A stretch of DNA of 64,000 nucleotides. It comes from Naematelia aurantialba. Lineage: Eukaryota > Basidiomycota > Tremellomycetes > Tremellales > Naemateliaceae. Below the pieces are notes generated by a model. The model ran no database searches and was not told the origin of the DNA. It saw nothing but the letters and a program-made list of their open reading frames with translations. The stretch lies in the NCBI GenBank assembly GCA_021527695.1, contig JAKFAO010000008.1, forward strand, positions 992,001-1,056,000, read 5' to 3'. Positions 1-11,518 of the stretch are shown piece by piece. Positions within the stretch are counted from its first letter, which is position 1. Each line of letters starts with the position of its first letter. The translations under genes and the position numbers were made by a program.

Positions 1-278
1 CGGGCATGGCTACACGATGCGCTGCGAGCAGCACTTTGATACGAGCAGATGAGAGCGTCCGCGCCGCCTCCACCGGCGATTCGGGAGATTCGGCCACACG
101 CGCGTCGCTGCTGCTATCTGATTCATCACGATCCTCGCCTTGTTCTCTCCCTTCTGGAGAGGGGTCTGCTGGTGTCGAGCTGGCATTGCGTGCCGCCAAC
201 TGGATTGCAGAGCAAGGAGTCAGGGACAAGAACCAATAAGCAAGAATCAAGGACAAGAACCAAGACGCAAGGAGCAGG

Positions 279-3200
279 ATGCGCTTCCCTGCTCCGTTCG
301 GGCACAGCGAGGCCCGCTCTTCCGATGCCTCGCTGTCTGTTGATCCAGCTCTTGCCACCTCGGCCCCCGCAACTTGTCCCATGTCGGCGTCGGCATCGGC
401 TGGTGCTGGGTCGGGACCGACGTGCTGTGCTTCTCCAATCCGTGCAGCCTCCGAGAGCGAACCGTTTGTCTTTATCACGCACGGGCGGCACGATTCGCAC
501 GGCAACGAGGGAGAGGTGGATGGTGGAAGAAGGCCTTCCGCCGAGGGGAGGTGGGTCAGAGTCAAGGCGTCTCCATCCGCTGCAGGGATGGGTAGTGGGA
601 GTCGGTGGAGTTATGTCTGGGATGCGCCAACTGCAGCGGCGGATGGAACGGCGGCCGGAGGTGTGGCCACCGCTGCGGCTGGGACGGCGGGAGTAGGGGG
701 GATGGGAAATGAGCGTGTAAAGAGAGGTACGTTGTGAATACTCGGGTGGAGTGGTGGAGCGGTCGAGTGGTGTTCCGTGCTTCGGCTGATATCTCAGCAC
801 ACCGACATGCCTCGACAGAGCGAGACCGTACGCCGGCGGCCGCAACGGCGGCTTATCGGAAAGGATACCTAGACGCCACGGCCTACCACCTTGGTTACTT
901 TGACGCAGCAACGTCGTCCCTCGTCAATCCTGCCTTGCGCTCCAGTGCTTTCCACGGCCACGGCCACACGCACGCCAACCCCCACATGCACGGCAATTCC
1001 GGACTTCGACTCGGCTCGGACACTACGTCCGCCGGATCCACTGCCGCCGGGTCCATTGGATCCATTGGACCCACTGGCACTACTGCCGCCGGCGGAACAG
1101 GACTGGCATTCCTGCCCACCTCGCTGCGCGAAGCCGCCCTATCGTACCCGTACAGCACGGTCGCCGCCATCGGCGCACTCTCGACCCTCACTCTGCTCGC
1201 ATCATCGTACCTCACCTACCGGGCCACACGGCGGGCGGTCCCGTTTTTCCGCCAGATCCATATGCAGAACACGGCGGATTCGCCGGTCGTGGCGAGGCTG
1301 AACGAGCTCGAGGCGACCCTGCTCGATCACCTGAGGGCCGCTAATAAGGATAGGAGGGTCGAGCTGCAGGGGTTCAGGAGGGAGATACTGGGCGAGTTGC
1401 AGCTCTTGCAAGGCAGCAGGGAGGTCGGACGAGTCATCACTTCAACGTCGTCTGCTGGAACCACGCCTCCTGCTGGATCCGCCCCTCCTGCTGGATCTAC
1501 TCCTCCTGCTGGATCTACTGCTCCTTCTGGATCTACGGCTCCTGCTAGTCTCGACGCCACTCATGGGCCAAGGAGCGGCGCTGCAGGCGCAGGCGCGGGC
1601 ACCGGTAGGACAGGGCCTTCTACCCAGCCAGCCTCAGCTTTGGAAGGCAAACCCCTATCAGCGATCAGGAAGAACTCGGCGGCCCGTTCGCTTTCCGCAA
1701 CAGCACCGATTGCGCCGAGCATGGACGAAGCGCGTCTTGCCCAAGTCCTCCGCGGCGCGATGGAGGATGTCCTGGACTCGCGTCGCTTCTCTAACCCCGC
1801 CCCTGCTCGACTAGACAAGGAGGCCATCGCCGCTGCCGTCCGATCTGCCCTCGCCTCTCCGCCCAAGGGCTCGGTTCTCCATAAAGACAATCTACGGACC
1901 GCCTTGGCGGATGTCGTCGCCATCGAGATTGGTAGAGGCACACTCAAGGAGGACGTGTCGTCGTGGGTACATGCCGCGAGCTCGGAGGTGTATGGCAAGC
2001 TGGACACTATTTTGCGCGATGCTTTGGTGTCTGCCTTCCAGGAGCCGAAGTTTACGTCGGCCTTGAGAGAGATCTTGTCTCAGGTGAGTGTCGACGTTCC
2101 GTGAGAACCGTTAAACAAAACGGAAGGGGTATTGTGCTAGTGTGCTGACCTGGTGTTGCTGCAGAGCGAAACATCCGACGTCAAGACCGCCACGCCTGCC
2201 TCGCATGGGGGACATGCGAGTTCGGATCATATCATGACAATGTCGGATATCGCGGAACACGTCAAGCTCATTCAAGAGGGCCACAAGGCCCGAGAAGACG
2301 TACCGCCGGATCATGCCCAGCCAGTGCAGCCCGACACCGAGGCAGCACCGAGCTCCACCAGCTCGGGCACGAAGGATGTGTCGGTCGGCTCAGCAGGTGC
2401 GGGTGTCGTGGCGAGTCAGCTCGACGAAGCCGCCGAGACGGCCAAGCGGAACGCACTCGGCAGCGTCCGGTACGAGTCCGAGCTGTCTTCTCCTGCGACT
2501 GCGGCTTCTCCTGAGACTCCTGCTGTCCCAGCTACTCCGGTCGCTCCAAAGACTCCGGTAGCTCCTGCACCTCCGGCTGCTTCAGAGACACTGGCCGCTC
2601 CGGCGGTCCCGGCTGCTCCAGAGACCCCGGCTGCTCCAGAAACCCAGGTAGATCCTGCGCCTCCCGCGACTGGAGTTGAGCAGCCTCTCCATCCCGGCAC
2701 CCCCGGCAAGGCGAGCAAGACGCGCGTTCCGCTTGTAAATTCGGCGATCCCAGCTAAGCCGTACAGCGGACCGGTGTACGGCGTCGACGATTCCGGCGAC
2801 TGGTCGATCGTGATTGATTGGTACGATCCCGAAACGACCATCAAGCCCCGTGAGGTCGCCAAGATGTTCGCGGGCTGGAGGGACGCCGTGGTGCAGCTCC
2901 AGCATACTACTGTGGCTTCGCGAACTAGCAGGGCTTGGTCGTATTGGTCTCAATCGTGAGCTTCCGCCTTTACCTGCATAACTCTTCAACCCTATCCTCT
3001 CGCCCACGGATCTCTTCTTCCTGTCTGTACTCTCTGCCGCCCTATCATCTCTGCTCTTCCACCCTATCTTCTCTTCCATACTATCATCTCTTCCACCCTA
3101 TCTTCCCTACCTCCCGCGTGCTCTTCTGCCGAGGGCCCCAAACATACACTGACACGATACAGATCAACAGCACAGGACATGACCTGGCGCTCGTCGGTCG

Positions 3201-3331
3201 CGATCTTCTTCTACCCTGACGCAGACCTCGTCCGCATCGACGGAGGCGTGTGGAGGCTCGAACGTCGTGGGGACCGATACAAAATCCGCCAGCGTGTGGG
3301 CGACGCACACGATCCCGAGTGGATGGAGTAA
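279..3331 (+). CDS. Unrecognised single-pass membrane protein, four exons
   Basis: I do not recognise this family. The proposed exons are 279-726, 798-2083, 2165-2955 and 3163-3331, giving 897 residues with consistent reading phase at each junction. Seen in the sequence: an Ala/Gly/Ser-rich N-terminus, a His/Gly stretch near 950-990, one strongly hydrophobic segment encoded around 1140-1215 and followed by basic residues (a likely membrane anchor), then a charged helical region with a leucine-rich heptad look (about 1290-1420). Long Pro/Ala/Thr/Ser linkers with short repeats follow (1450-1560 and 2490-2660). A compact C-terminal part is rich in Trp, Asp and Arg, starting near 2790 and continuing through exon 4. 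The anchor plus coiled-coil layout recalls peroxisomal or ER tail proteins, but no motif settles it. Exons 2-4 are well supported by GTGAGT or GTGAGC donors. Exon 1 is weaker: its donor GTACGT and acceptor CTCAG fit, but translation could start at ATG 381 or at in-frame ATG 986. Confidence 0.6.
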
Positions 3332-4141
3332 GATGTTCGCCTTTGTTTAGCGTGAAGAAACGGGTTGTACGTGTGGAGAAGGAAGGGCGGGCATGGTTTG
3401 CATTGGAGGGAAAGCAGGGAACTTGTACATGCCGGGGGGCATCAGTTTGGGCTTGCAAGGTTAAGTTTCAAGGGATCGGTCAAAGTAGAGTGTCGGATGA
3501 ACGTCAAAGGGTCTGATGGAGAGGCCGGGGTCGGGGAGTTGCAATTTGCTCGTATTGCTCTATCTTGTGTGTGCTAAATCCAACCGAGTTGTAGATCTAC
3601 TCATATCAAAAAATGATGTTAAATGTAACAGAATGATAGTGAAATGTAATAACAGAATGAGGCTTGACGCACTCTGAAGCTTCCAGTTCTCGGCTTCCTA
3701 TCCTGCCCAGGTGTACAGCAGGGTATGGGTCCTGTGGCAGGGAGTTGAGATCCACCATCACCAGAGTACATGATTCGTGAATGTCGCGGCTACCAATCAA
3801 GCCGTTCGCCCGATCTGGAGGAAGAGCTTGGCCCACCAGACAAAACTCGGGGTCCCGGTTGGAAGCGGTGGCGAAACTAAGCTTGCAGCCTCGTTGCTAA
3901 AAAGTCGACATCGTGTGGCAGCCAGTGACTATGACTGTTCCAGTACAGGGTCCACTGAGTGCTGCTGATGGGCGTCTTCTCCCTGTGTGGGGATGGACGG
4001 AGATGACTGGAACATCTCAAGTCACGATGCCAAGGTGATTTGCCGTATCTCACATCAAACGCGTATAATAGTAGGTCGCGCGGACCTCCACCCCTCGATT
4101 TCGAAGTCGCCGTCTGGATTTAACGAGTCACGACGCACTGT
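3332..4141. other. Gene-free interval
   Basis: Nothing coding is supported here. It should hold the 3' end of the upstream gene and the promoter of the nuclease gene. An AT-rich patch lies at about 3600-3660. Confidence 0.5.
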
Positions 4142-6273
4142 ATGCCTGGGCCCGTTTCTCCCCTCTCCTCTCTCACCCTCAGGCTCACTCTACCGCTCAC
4201 CACTCTGCATTTCCCAGGCATCTCCTCGGCCCACGGTATCCGCAATCTCACCACTTCCGCATTCTGTAGCCAGACTCGCTCAGCCTTGCGCCTCCGCCCA
4301 GCACTTCCCATGGCAGCACCTACTGCGCGGGTCCTGACGGAAGAGCAGCTCCGTAAACAGGTGGAGCGCAAGGCTGCCAAGCTCGCAAAGCAGCAGGCGG
4401 CAGCTAAAGCGGCTTCAGTTAGTGGTGCTGGCAGTGTAGGTGCCGGTGCCGGTGCCGGTGCGACCGCCCAGGTGGCTTTGGAGGAGGACCGGCGCAGATT
4501 CCTCAGGCGGGAGTGGATTGATCTCGTGGGAAAAGGTGCCGACGACGCGGATGCGGACAGAGGGGAAGAGAAGGGGAAGGGACGCGTGAGGATCGTTACT
4601 TGGAATGTCGGTTGCTGTCTCGCTCTCCCATTGACTCACTCGCCGACTGCCGGCGATTGCGATCGTAGTCATGGTCGCAATTTACGAACCAGGAGCCAGG
4701 CTGACGGGTCTGGTAGATGCTCGCACAGACACTTGTTCGTGAGTGATATCTCGAATAGATTCAACTGGGTGCTGATCAGAGGCAGGCAGAGAGCTGTTTC
4801 CAGGTTCCGACTGTCTGCGATGGACGGACCGACGGCCGATGTTGTTAGCTGAGCTTGAGACGTTTGTAGATTGCGATGTGGTCTGTCTGCAGGTCAGTAT
4901 GTTTCTCCACCCTAGAAGGTTTTTTCATTACCTTTATCTCTTACGTCTCTCGCATCTCTCGACGTCTCTCAGCATCTTCGTACTGATAGTCACCCTAGGA
5001 ATGTGATCGACTTTCTCATCTGACCCCATCTCTCCCCCACCACTCTTACGTCAACGCCTCTGGACCCGGAAAGCTGCATGGCCTGGTGATCTTCTACCGA
5101 AACGATCGGTGGAGCGTCAAGGCTTCGCGCACTGTGTACCTCGACGACGAGGAGCTCCAGCCGGATCTAAGTCGGAGTGCGAGAGAAAGGCGAGGAGGCA
5201 GCAGGCAGACCAAGAATGTCGGGCTTATCGTCGCTCTGGAGGACACGACAGATGCGAACAGAGGTATCGTCGTTGCTACGACTCACCTGTGAGTTGAGAA
5301 ATGCTCGAATAGCAGCGGGAACTGACACTCCCCGACAGGTTCTGGCACCCAAAGTGGGCATAGTCATCAAAGATGTCAAATGTTACAAGCTGAATTATGC
5401 AGATTCGCATATGAGCGGTCTCGACAGTCTCTACTGCTCATCCAGAATATTCGAACGTTCCAGGCGGAACTTCGTATAGGAAATTGGCCTGCTGTCCTTG
5501 CCGGAGGTGAGCCCATCATTCAGTGCGAGGAAACCACTGATCAGCTAGACCTGAATACCCAACCGAACGAGGCTACATACCAGCTCTTAACTAACCCGCT
5601 CGAGCCCCTTCCGCTCTCACTCGCTGCCGAGATTGAAACATCACGTTTCGTGCATACCTCCGTAGACAAGATCGGTGAACCCCAGGATCTGATGCCAGAC
5701 TCGAACACAGCCAGTGGTGTCGCCACACCCGCGTCGGCGGACAAGGACGATGGGGAGGATGACCTGCCAGATACCGACGAGCGCAGCGTTGCCAACACGC
5801 GCTCGCCGACCGAGGGCGATGGGATTATTCCTACGACTGCGCTGATCAAGCTTGCCCGACAGCTTATGCCGGATGGAGGGTGCAGGTCAGCTTTCACCTC
5901 TGCAGCATGGACCTCGGAGCGCAGCGAGACATTTGCAGGAAGGGGCGAGCACGAGGCTCGATTGATTGATGGAGGTCTCGGTGGTGGAGAGCCGCGGTAT
6001 ACGTGCTTCAGCCCGCTGTTCCGGCTCACATTGGGTGAGCTGGCCACGTCCTTTCACGATATATATTCTAGCAGCTGATGTGGAGCAGATTATCTCTTCC
6101 TCCTTCCTTCGCAGGCACCAGCGCAGGTGACTGCTGTTCTGCGGCCGGCGACAGCACAGGAGCTGGAACCAGGGCTGCCGAGAAAAGGCGTTTGCGCGGC
6201 GGATCATCTGGCAATGGGCGCCGAGATTGCATTTTGTGCATCTTTAGGCATCGTCGATCGTAACACAGCATAG
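4142..6273 (+). CDS. NGL2-like: NGL2/CCR4-like RNA exonuclease (EEP family), eight exons
   Basis: This is an endonuclease/exonuclease/phosphatase-fold 3'-5' RNA exonuclease of the Ngl2/Angel group. In yeast, Ngl2 trims the 3' end of 5.8S rRNA. Exons are 4142-4606, 4717-4738, 4786-4892, 4999-5288, 5339-5353, 5403-5506, 5549-6034 and 6089-6273, giving 557 residues. Exon 5 has only 15 nt and exon 2 only 22 nt. Family motifs appear in order across the joins: RIVTWNM, LVRRELFPGSDCLRW, CLQECDRLSHL (metal-binding Glu), THLFWHPKFAYERSRQ, AGDLNTQP (the Asp and Asn active-site pair), LDYLF, and ADHLAMGAEI with the catalytic Asp-His. A variable insert of about 130 residues rich in Asp/Ser/Thr precedes the LDYLF block. 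The N-terminus from ATG 4142 has Arg, Ser, Thr and Leu and no acidic residues for about 55 residues, so it resembles a mitochondrial presequence. A second in-frame ATG at 4310 would give a form without it. Assignment is firm; the start is less so. Confidence 0.9.
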
Positions 6274-6510
6274 ATCTAGTCTTATGTCTTGCATCTAACG
6301 CATACATGTCGTAGCTATGTTAGCCTGAGCGGATGGTTGCAGCAGCCCACTGAAGCTGAAGCAGGAAACGAGGTTCCCTGTCTCGATCGGCAGTGGATTC
6401 ATCGCGAATGCTTCGATGAGACCGCAAACAGCACGCGCGAACAACATGTAGCATCTAGTCTAGCCGAGTACAGATACAACGCGCACTCATCTTCCAAACA
6501 GGCTCCGCCC

Positions 6511-7302
6511 TTATTCTTGCGCCTGCTTGACCGCTTCCTCCTCTTCTGCCAGACTGCGCCTGACCGCCTCACTTTCTTCTTTCTCTTTCCTTCCTCCTCC
6601 CCCTTCCTCCCTCTGCTTCCCTCTCTCCTTGATGAACCTCGCCATCTCGTCTCCCTCCTTCGTCCCAAGACTCTGGAAGCCCTCCACGACCCCCCGCCAG
6701 TCCCCATCTCCCATCTCCTGGGACATCTTGAACCTGCCTTCGATGCGGGACACACGAATCTCGAGCCCGACGATGCCCTTCTTCAGCAGCTGCACGTATT
6801 TGTCCGGCGCGTCCCGGACCTTCCATGGCTTTCCGTGTCCGGCCGCTGCCTCTTGCTGGTCCGTCAGCGCCTCAACCTGGCGCTGCAGGAAGTCGGCGGC
6901 CTCTGGGCCGGCATGGTGTACTCGGAGGCGTCCGTATACCTGAACTGCAGCGTAGTTCCACGTGGGCACGACGCGACCGTCGAGCGGCTTGGTCGTGGTG
7001 TAGAACTTGGGGGTGACGTATGAGTGCACCGGCGCCTGGAAGATGACGAGCACCTCGTCTGGCAGTTGCGACTCGGACGCGGCCAGCAGTGCCTTGCATT
7101 GCGGGTTCGCGCGCGCCATGTGCCCGCGCAAGGTCGCTGTACCGTCCTCTGTACTGTCCAACACAAAGGGGATATGCGTGGACTGGAGTGCAGGGATAGT
7201 GGCATGCGGAATCGAGGTAGTGAAGAGCCCCAGAGGGTAGGTCCGCACAAACGCATGAAGGATGGCCGGGTCGAGCTCGGCGTGCACAGGCCGTATGTAC
7301 AT
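6511..7302 (-). CDS. PAI2-type FMN-binding negative transcriptional regulator-like protein
   Basis: This intronless gene of 263 residues begins with MYIRPVHAELD, the usual start of the FMN_bind_2/PAI 2 family, and keeps the family order: HAFVRTYPLGLFTT, the LRGHMARANPQ segment, VIFQAPVHSYVTPKFY, PTWNYAAVQVYG and the late GIVGLEIRVSRIEGRFKMSQ block. In bacteria PAI2 proteins are linked to protease and sporulation control. Fungal members are thought to be flavin-binding split-barrel proteins of uncertain substrate, so enzymatic versus regulatory role is open. The C-terminal 50 or so residues are a Glu/Lys/Arg-rich tail (KERGKQREEGGGGRKEKEE) beyond the usual domain. Full family length and clean start and stop support an intact gene. 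It faces away from the large gene at 7765, sharing a 460 bp intergenic region with it. Confidence 0.88.
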   Translation of the reverse strand: MYIRPVHAELDPAILHAFVRTYPLGLFTTSIPHATIPALQSTHIPFVLDSTEDGTATLRGHMARANPQCKALLAASESQLPDEVLVIFQAPVHSYVTPKFYTTTKPLDGRVVPTWNYAAVQVYGRLRVHHAGPEAADFLQRQVEALTDQQEAAAGHGKPWKVRDAPDKYVQLLKKGIVGLEIRVSRIEGRFKMSQEMGDGDWRGVVEGFQSLGTKEGDEMARFIKERGKQREEGGGGRKEKEESEAVRRSLAEEEEAVKQAQE

Positions 7303-7764
7303 CCTTTCCGGGCGCTGGATGCTGCTGAACGATGCTCACAAAGGGGCGGCCACAAGGACTGTAGCCTGGTATTATCAATACATGGTGAGCACTGCGGCGT
7401 GAAGACTGGTCGATGATATCGACTCGACAAAGCTTTATCCTCTCGCTTAGCTGTGCGCCAATCACGGAGAGTAGATTTGGCAAGTCCCGCTTCCGATAGT
7501 CCGTGCGGGCGTCGTGACGGAGTGACGACTAATCTCTGACTGCTTTCATGCCCTTCCCGCATTTCCCACTTGTGACGTATGGCTTAGGCTTTCTGAGTCA
7601 CCGTACACCAGACAAAGGAGAAATCCGAAGGCCTTCCACAGAGGCAGCGTCGAGCACCGTCTGATATGTGTACGTCCTCTTTCCCTTAACTTTTGCCACT
7701 ACCTCTGCTTCCCCTTCTGTTTCCCATTTGCCCAACAGTCCTCCTATAGACGGCCTGGGCCATC
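7303..7764. other. Divergent intergenic region
   Basis: This region lies between the start of the PAI2-like gene (minus) and the start of the 1088-residue gene (plus), so it should hold both promoters. No clear operator or TATA box is evident. Confidence 0.45.
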
Positions 7765-10700
7765 ATGGAATACGCACACGACAGACGGGCCTCGCGGCAG
7801 TTCCATTCGCCGTTTGGGGACAACGTATGGCGTCCCGAAGAGGGAGAACTTCCAGCATTTCTGGGCTACCCATCTTGGCGCTCTCCTCTGCCAAATGCTT
7901 CCCGGACTTGGAACGACTCCAGACAAACAGTCTCAGGGTATCTCCACCCAGATTATCAGACCTCTGGCTCACGGGCGTTCACCGCAAGTGACGGAGGATG
8001 GACGACAGCCTTTTCCCAGCCGTCTTCTTGGGCTCCACCTCATCAAAGGTCGTTCTCTGCGTCACCTTCACGAGGCCCTCGCTTTTCATCGATATCGCCT
8101 GCACCGGCTGGCGATCGCTTTCTAGGAGGTCAAGAACCCCACCCTCCGAGCACTTCTCTTCAGCTTCCTGAACCGTCCGGCAGCTGGAATCGCCCTCCTC
8201 GGGTCTCTTCTATTGCCCCGCTCGGTGAGGCCAACATGCCCTACCCAACTTCTTCCCTGCCTCAAGGGAGGAACCTCGCAGGTATAAATAGGTTGCCTGT
8301 GCTTGGAAGTGTGGCAATACCCAGGGACAACACTGTGTGGCAGAGGAACCATCCCATTTTCGATCCTTTTGGTCACGACGACGACGACGTGAATACACAG
8401 CAAACAGATAATGATTTCAACAAAGGTGACCCAGCATGGGATGAAAAGTTGTACAACGTTCCGAGAGACCTTGCTCTCGACGATCTTCACCTGGAGCCGG
8501 AACAAGTTCAGGAGATCAATGAAGCCACTGAGCTTCGCCAACGCCTACTTGAGGAGGATGAGCTGAGTGCAGAGGTCCAATCTGTCGCCGTCGGGGAACA
8601 CGGTGTGCAAGATACCGTGACTGCCATCGAATTCAAGGTTGTCTCTCCACCGGAAGAGTCGCCGTCTGTCCGGGGCAGCCTCGCATCATCCTTGCCAGAC
8701 ACATCAAAAAGCGGCGCAAGCTCCGCGGATCCAGCGGAACCTGTTGCTAGAGTGTTTACTGACTCAGGCGCTTCGTTACTATGGGGGGAAGGACTGCCCA
8801 CTCTGAGCGAGTCATCTCTGCCAACCGCAGCGGCAGGCCCTGCATGCATTCCAGAGTCTACGGAGTCGCTTGAAAACCCATCGACTGGAGGCGAAGCTTC
8901 GGAATCGACAGCGCCCCACCAACCACGGACCAAAGCAGAACGCAGGAGACGGAAGGGGCAGAACAGACAATCACGCCCGGTTCCATCCACTTCGGGTGCT
9001 GCTACCGCTCACAGCGATGATGCTCAAGCTTACCCGCAAGGGTCCAGCGATCTGCTCAGCTCCAATGCCGCTGGAGATCGGGAAGCTCTAAGAAACAGGC
9101 CCTTCAAAGACCACACACGTACGCCGGCGACTCTCCTTTTTACAAACACGAACCCTTACGATGTGCTGGTTGGGATGGAGACGCTCGAGACGGCATCAGA
9201 GGGTGGGTCACCGGGTTTGTCAATGACGGACCAGTCGCTGATGCAGGTGAAAGGCATTACAACTGAGGCACAGGACGAGCAGCCTCAAGCCATCGAAGAT
9301 CAGTCGCAGGAGCAAATCCCCACTTCCAAGAAGAAGAAAAGGAAGCATGGAAAGAAGAAAGCAGCCAGTCAGCAACCAGACGATACGTCCCGCGACGTAG
9401 ACATCCTGGATGCAGCCATACGTGAAAATCAACTGTATTGGCAGGCTAATCCTCAGCCAGAAACTGGTCCGCAACAAGACGAGCGTCCTGGGGAAAGCGA
9501 GCGCGACACAGCTAAAGCCTTGAGGTCGAAAGCCCGGGAACGGACAAGCTGGACCATTCGAACGGGCTCGTCCGGTCCAATCGCCGTCTATCGTTCCAGG
9601 CCAAGAACTGATCCGGCCCCAGACGGGCACCCTGAGGGACGCGACCTGGACACAGCTATTATGTCAAGCTGGGAAAGTGTGCTGCAAGGGCAGAACTGGA
9701 CCATTGAGAAGCAATCGTCCGGAGAATTCCTCGTCTATTGTGACGATTCTAACAGGTCAAGAGCCCCAAGGGACACGCTATGGCAAGAGACAGAGACGCT
9801 CAGAGCTCCGACGGCCCAAAATGCCCCGATGCTAAAGCTGGGTTCAAAAAGATACGCGGAGGAGTTGAAAGCGGCGACCCTCTTCACGATCGCCAATCAC
9901 CCTAATTTCACCGCGGGCTTAGTGACGGTTGAGTCACGAAAGCAAAGGCTGAAATACGAGCACCTGCTTGGCGCTGACGTATTTCGGACAATGAAATTGC
10001 CGACGTCTAACCCCCTTGAACAGTGGCACCATACGGGCGAGCGTCTGCGTGTCTCTGCTATAGACGGACTCGAACTATCGGAACAGGACCAAGAGACTTT
10101 CATACAGTCAGTAGCCAGACTCCTTGACCAAGGGGCGGAAAGCGTACGAAATTACCTGTGGCCTAGGCTCAGTCGCACTGGGCGACTGTTGGTGGCGGCG
10201 CACACTGCCGAGCTGACGAGCAACACTCAAGTCGAGTTGAGCGAGCGGACGTTGAGACATTCCATAGGGGAAATTGCCCCCGAACTGAACGAGGAGCTGG
10301 CAAACATGTCCTACCAAGACATACTCACCCGCTTCACGGGAGTGACTTCAGACTCGATGTCAAGACAACTGACGGTCCGTTTTTCCTTGTCTGCATTAAG
10401 AAAGGGAGGACCTCCGAGAGACACGTTCCTGAGTGGTCTGGATGACCTGTGGGACATGACGCTTTGCGTTTCCAGACTGGTTCCCTCCAACTCCGAACCA
10501 AGGGTATTAGCGGAAAGCCAAGCTGAAATCACCGACGTGGAACGGTCTGCCCGCATATTCTTTATGGAACAGTCCATCAAAACGACGAATGACCTGGTGA
10601 CCAGGGATTACAGGAGACTGGACGAATTCGTGGGCCGGCTCGGCGCTCGTAAGGTCAAGTTAATTTGTCAAGACACGTATCAGGCGTGGAACATCTTGCC

Positions 10701-11031
10701 AGGGGAGCTCTACAAGCGCTTTGAGGAGAGCATTCCCGACGTCGAGGTCGGAGGCCAGACGATCCCGGCGGCGGACGCGCGAGAGCTCGCGAGAACGGTG
10801 GTGACGCAGACCGTGAACGCTGCCTCCCCAAGAAGGCCGAACGAGGAGTATATCATGGAGGCCGTGGACAGGTCCAGCATGAGCCCCATATCCAAGAAGC
10901 TCGCGGGAGACCACTTGATCGAGACATGGTACCCCATTGCTCACCATATCTTCGTGTCTCACAAGGATAGAATGGTTCAGGAGATCGTCTCGGAATGGGA
11001 CGTACCACCGATGGCGAGGACCCTTGATTAG
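7765..11031 (+). CDS. Large intronless protein of unknown function
   Basis: A single uninterrupted reading frame of 1088 residues starts at an ATG. I do not recognise it. Seen: the first 500 residues are low-complexity and probably disordered (Ser, Pro, Glu, Asp). A very basic block KKKKRKHGKKK lies near residue 523 and could be a nuclear-localisation or nucleolar signal. Two similar short segments follow, SWTIRTGSSGPIAVYRS near residue 594 and NWTIEKQSSGEFLVYCD near residue 643, suggesting a small internal duplication of about 50 residues. The last 400 residues look globular and mainly helical, with few gaps. Having no intron over 3.2 kb is unusual here, because clearly conserved genes in this window average one intron every 150 to 300 bp. 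The other intronless genes in the window are the array from 39.4 kb onward. No sequence motif links this gene to them. Real coding status is strongly supported by length and codon regularity. Confidence 0.85.
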   Translation: MEYAHDRRASRQFHSPFGDNVWRPEEGELPAFLGYPSWRSPLPNASRTWNDSRQTVSGYLHPDYQTSGSRAFTASDGGWTTAFSQPSSWAPPHQRSFSASPSRGPRFSSISPAPAGDRFLGGQEPHPPSTSLQLPEPSGSWNRPPRVSSIAPLGEANMPYPTSSLPQGRNLAGINRLPVLGSVAIPRDNTVWQRNHPIFDPFGHDDDDVNTQQTDNDFNKGDPAWDEKLYNVPRDLALDDLHLEPEQVQEINEATELRQRLLEEDELSAEVQSVAVGEHGVQDTVTAIEFKVVSPPEESPSVRGSLASSLPDTSKSGASSADPAEPVARVFTDSGASLLWGEGLPTLSESSLPTAAAGPACIPESTESLENPSTGGEASESTAPHQPRTKAERRRRKGQNRQSRPVPSTSGAATAHSDDAQAYPQGSSDLLSSNAAGDREALRNRPFKDHTRTPATLLFTNTNPYDVLVGMETLETASEGGSPGLSMTDQSLMQVKGITTEAQDEQPQAIEDQSQEQIPTSKKKKRKHGKKKAASQQPDDTSRDVDILDAAIRENQLYWQANPQPETGPQQDERPGESERDTAKALRSKARERTSWTIRTGSSGPIAVYRSRPRTDPAPDGHPEGRDLDTAIMSSWESVLQGQNWTIEKQSSGEFLVYCDDSNRSRAPRDTLWQETETLRAPTAQNAPMLKLGSKRYAEELKAATLFTIANHPNFTAGLVTVESRKQRLKYEHLLGADVFRTMKLPTSNPLEQWHHTGERLRVSAIDGLELSEQDQETFIQSVARLLDQGAESVRNYLWPRLSRTGRLLVAAHTAELTSNTQVELSERTLRHSIGEIAPELNEELANMSYQDILTRFTGVTSDSMSRQLTVRFSLSALRKGGPPRDTFLSGLDDLWDMTLCVSRLVPSNSEPRVLAESQAEITDVERSARIFFMEQSIKTTNDLVTRDYRRLDEFVGRLGARKVKLICQDTYQAWNILPGELYKRFEESIPDVEVGGQTIPAADARELARTVVTQTVNAASPRRPNEEYIMEAVDRSSMSPISKKLAGDHLIETWYPIAHHIFVSHKDRMVQEIVSEWDVPPMARTLD

Positions 11032-11518
11032 CGCTCGAGAGTTTTCGTCTTTGTGTATGCATTGTGCTTGACATGCACCCACTGCACGCTACGAGATATA
11101 ACGTGGGTTGTCTCCGCCCGCCAGTCAATGCAAGGAGTCAGCAGCTTTTCGCAAAATATGTCGACCGCATCAGCGCCCGTACGTCAGCAGACCTCAGCAA
11201 CGAGCGTTTCGTACTGTGAAGTCAAGACAGCTTCGGAGGTCAAGACAGCTTCGGAGGTCAAGACAGCTTCGGAGGTCAAGACAGCTTAGGAGACCAAGAC
11301 AGCTTTGAGAGGTCAAACGGCAATGTCAAGGTACGCCGCCGCGACACGATGTCTGGAGAACCACGCGGCGTCAGCAACACAATGGTGGAAAACCACCTCG
11401 AGTCCGGCGTTTTATTTATGTGTTTAGTCTAGTCAGTACAGCCTCAGACGGCCGACGCGCATCAGTGTCTCGCCTTGCTGCCGACCGCCAACGCATGCGT
11501 GCAAATCATACATGGTCT
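11032..11518. other. Convergent intergenic region with an 18-bp tandem repeat
   Basis: No gene is supported. The region separates the 3' ends of the large plus-strand gene and eL32 (minus). The only structure seen is the repeat block listed separately at 11221-11310. Confidence 0.5.
11221..11310. repeat. 18-bp tandem repeat, four copies plus a decayed fifth
   Basis: The unit GTCAAGACAGCTTCGGAG is repeated head to tail at 11221, 11239, 11257 and 11275. The last copy carries one change (CTTAGG), and a diverged fifth unit follows. It is intergenic and has no evident function. Confidence 0.9.

Noticed and set aside
6..239. Possible upstream exon of the first gene
   Set aside because: The frame has a plausible Ser/Ala-rich composition, but no donor and acceptor pair joins it to the exon at 279 in the right phase.
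126..911. Minus-strand 261-residue open frame
   Set aside because: It lies opposite the proposed first exons at 279-726 and 798 onward, is Arg/Pro/Ser-rich in the manner of GC-rich antisense frames, and has no recognisable motif.
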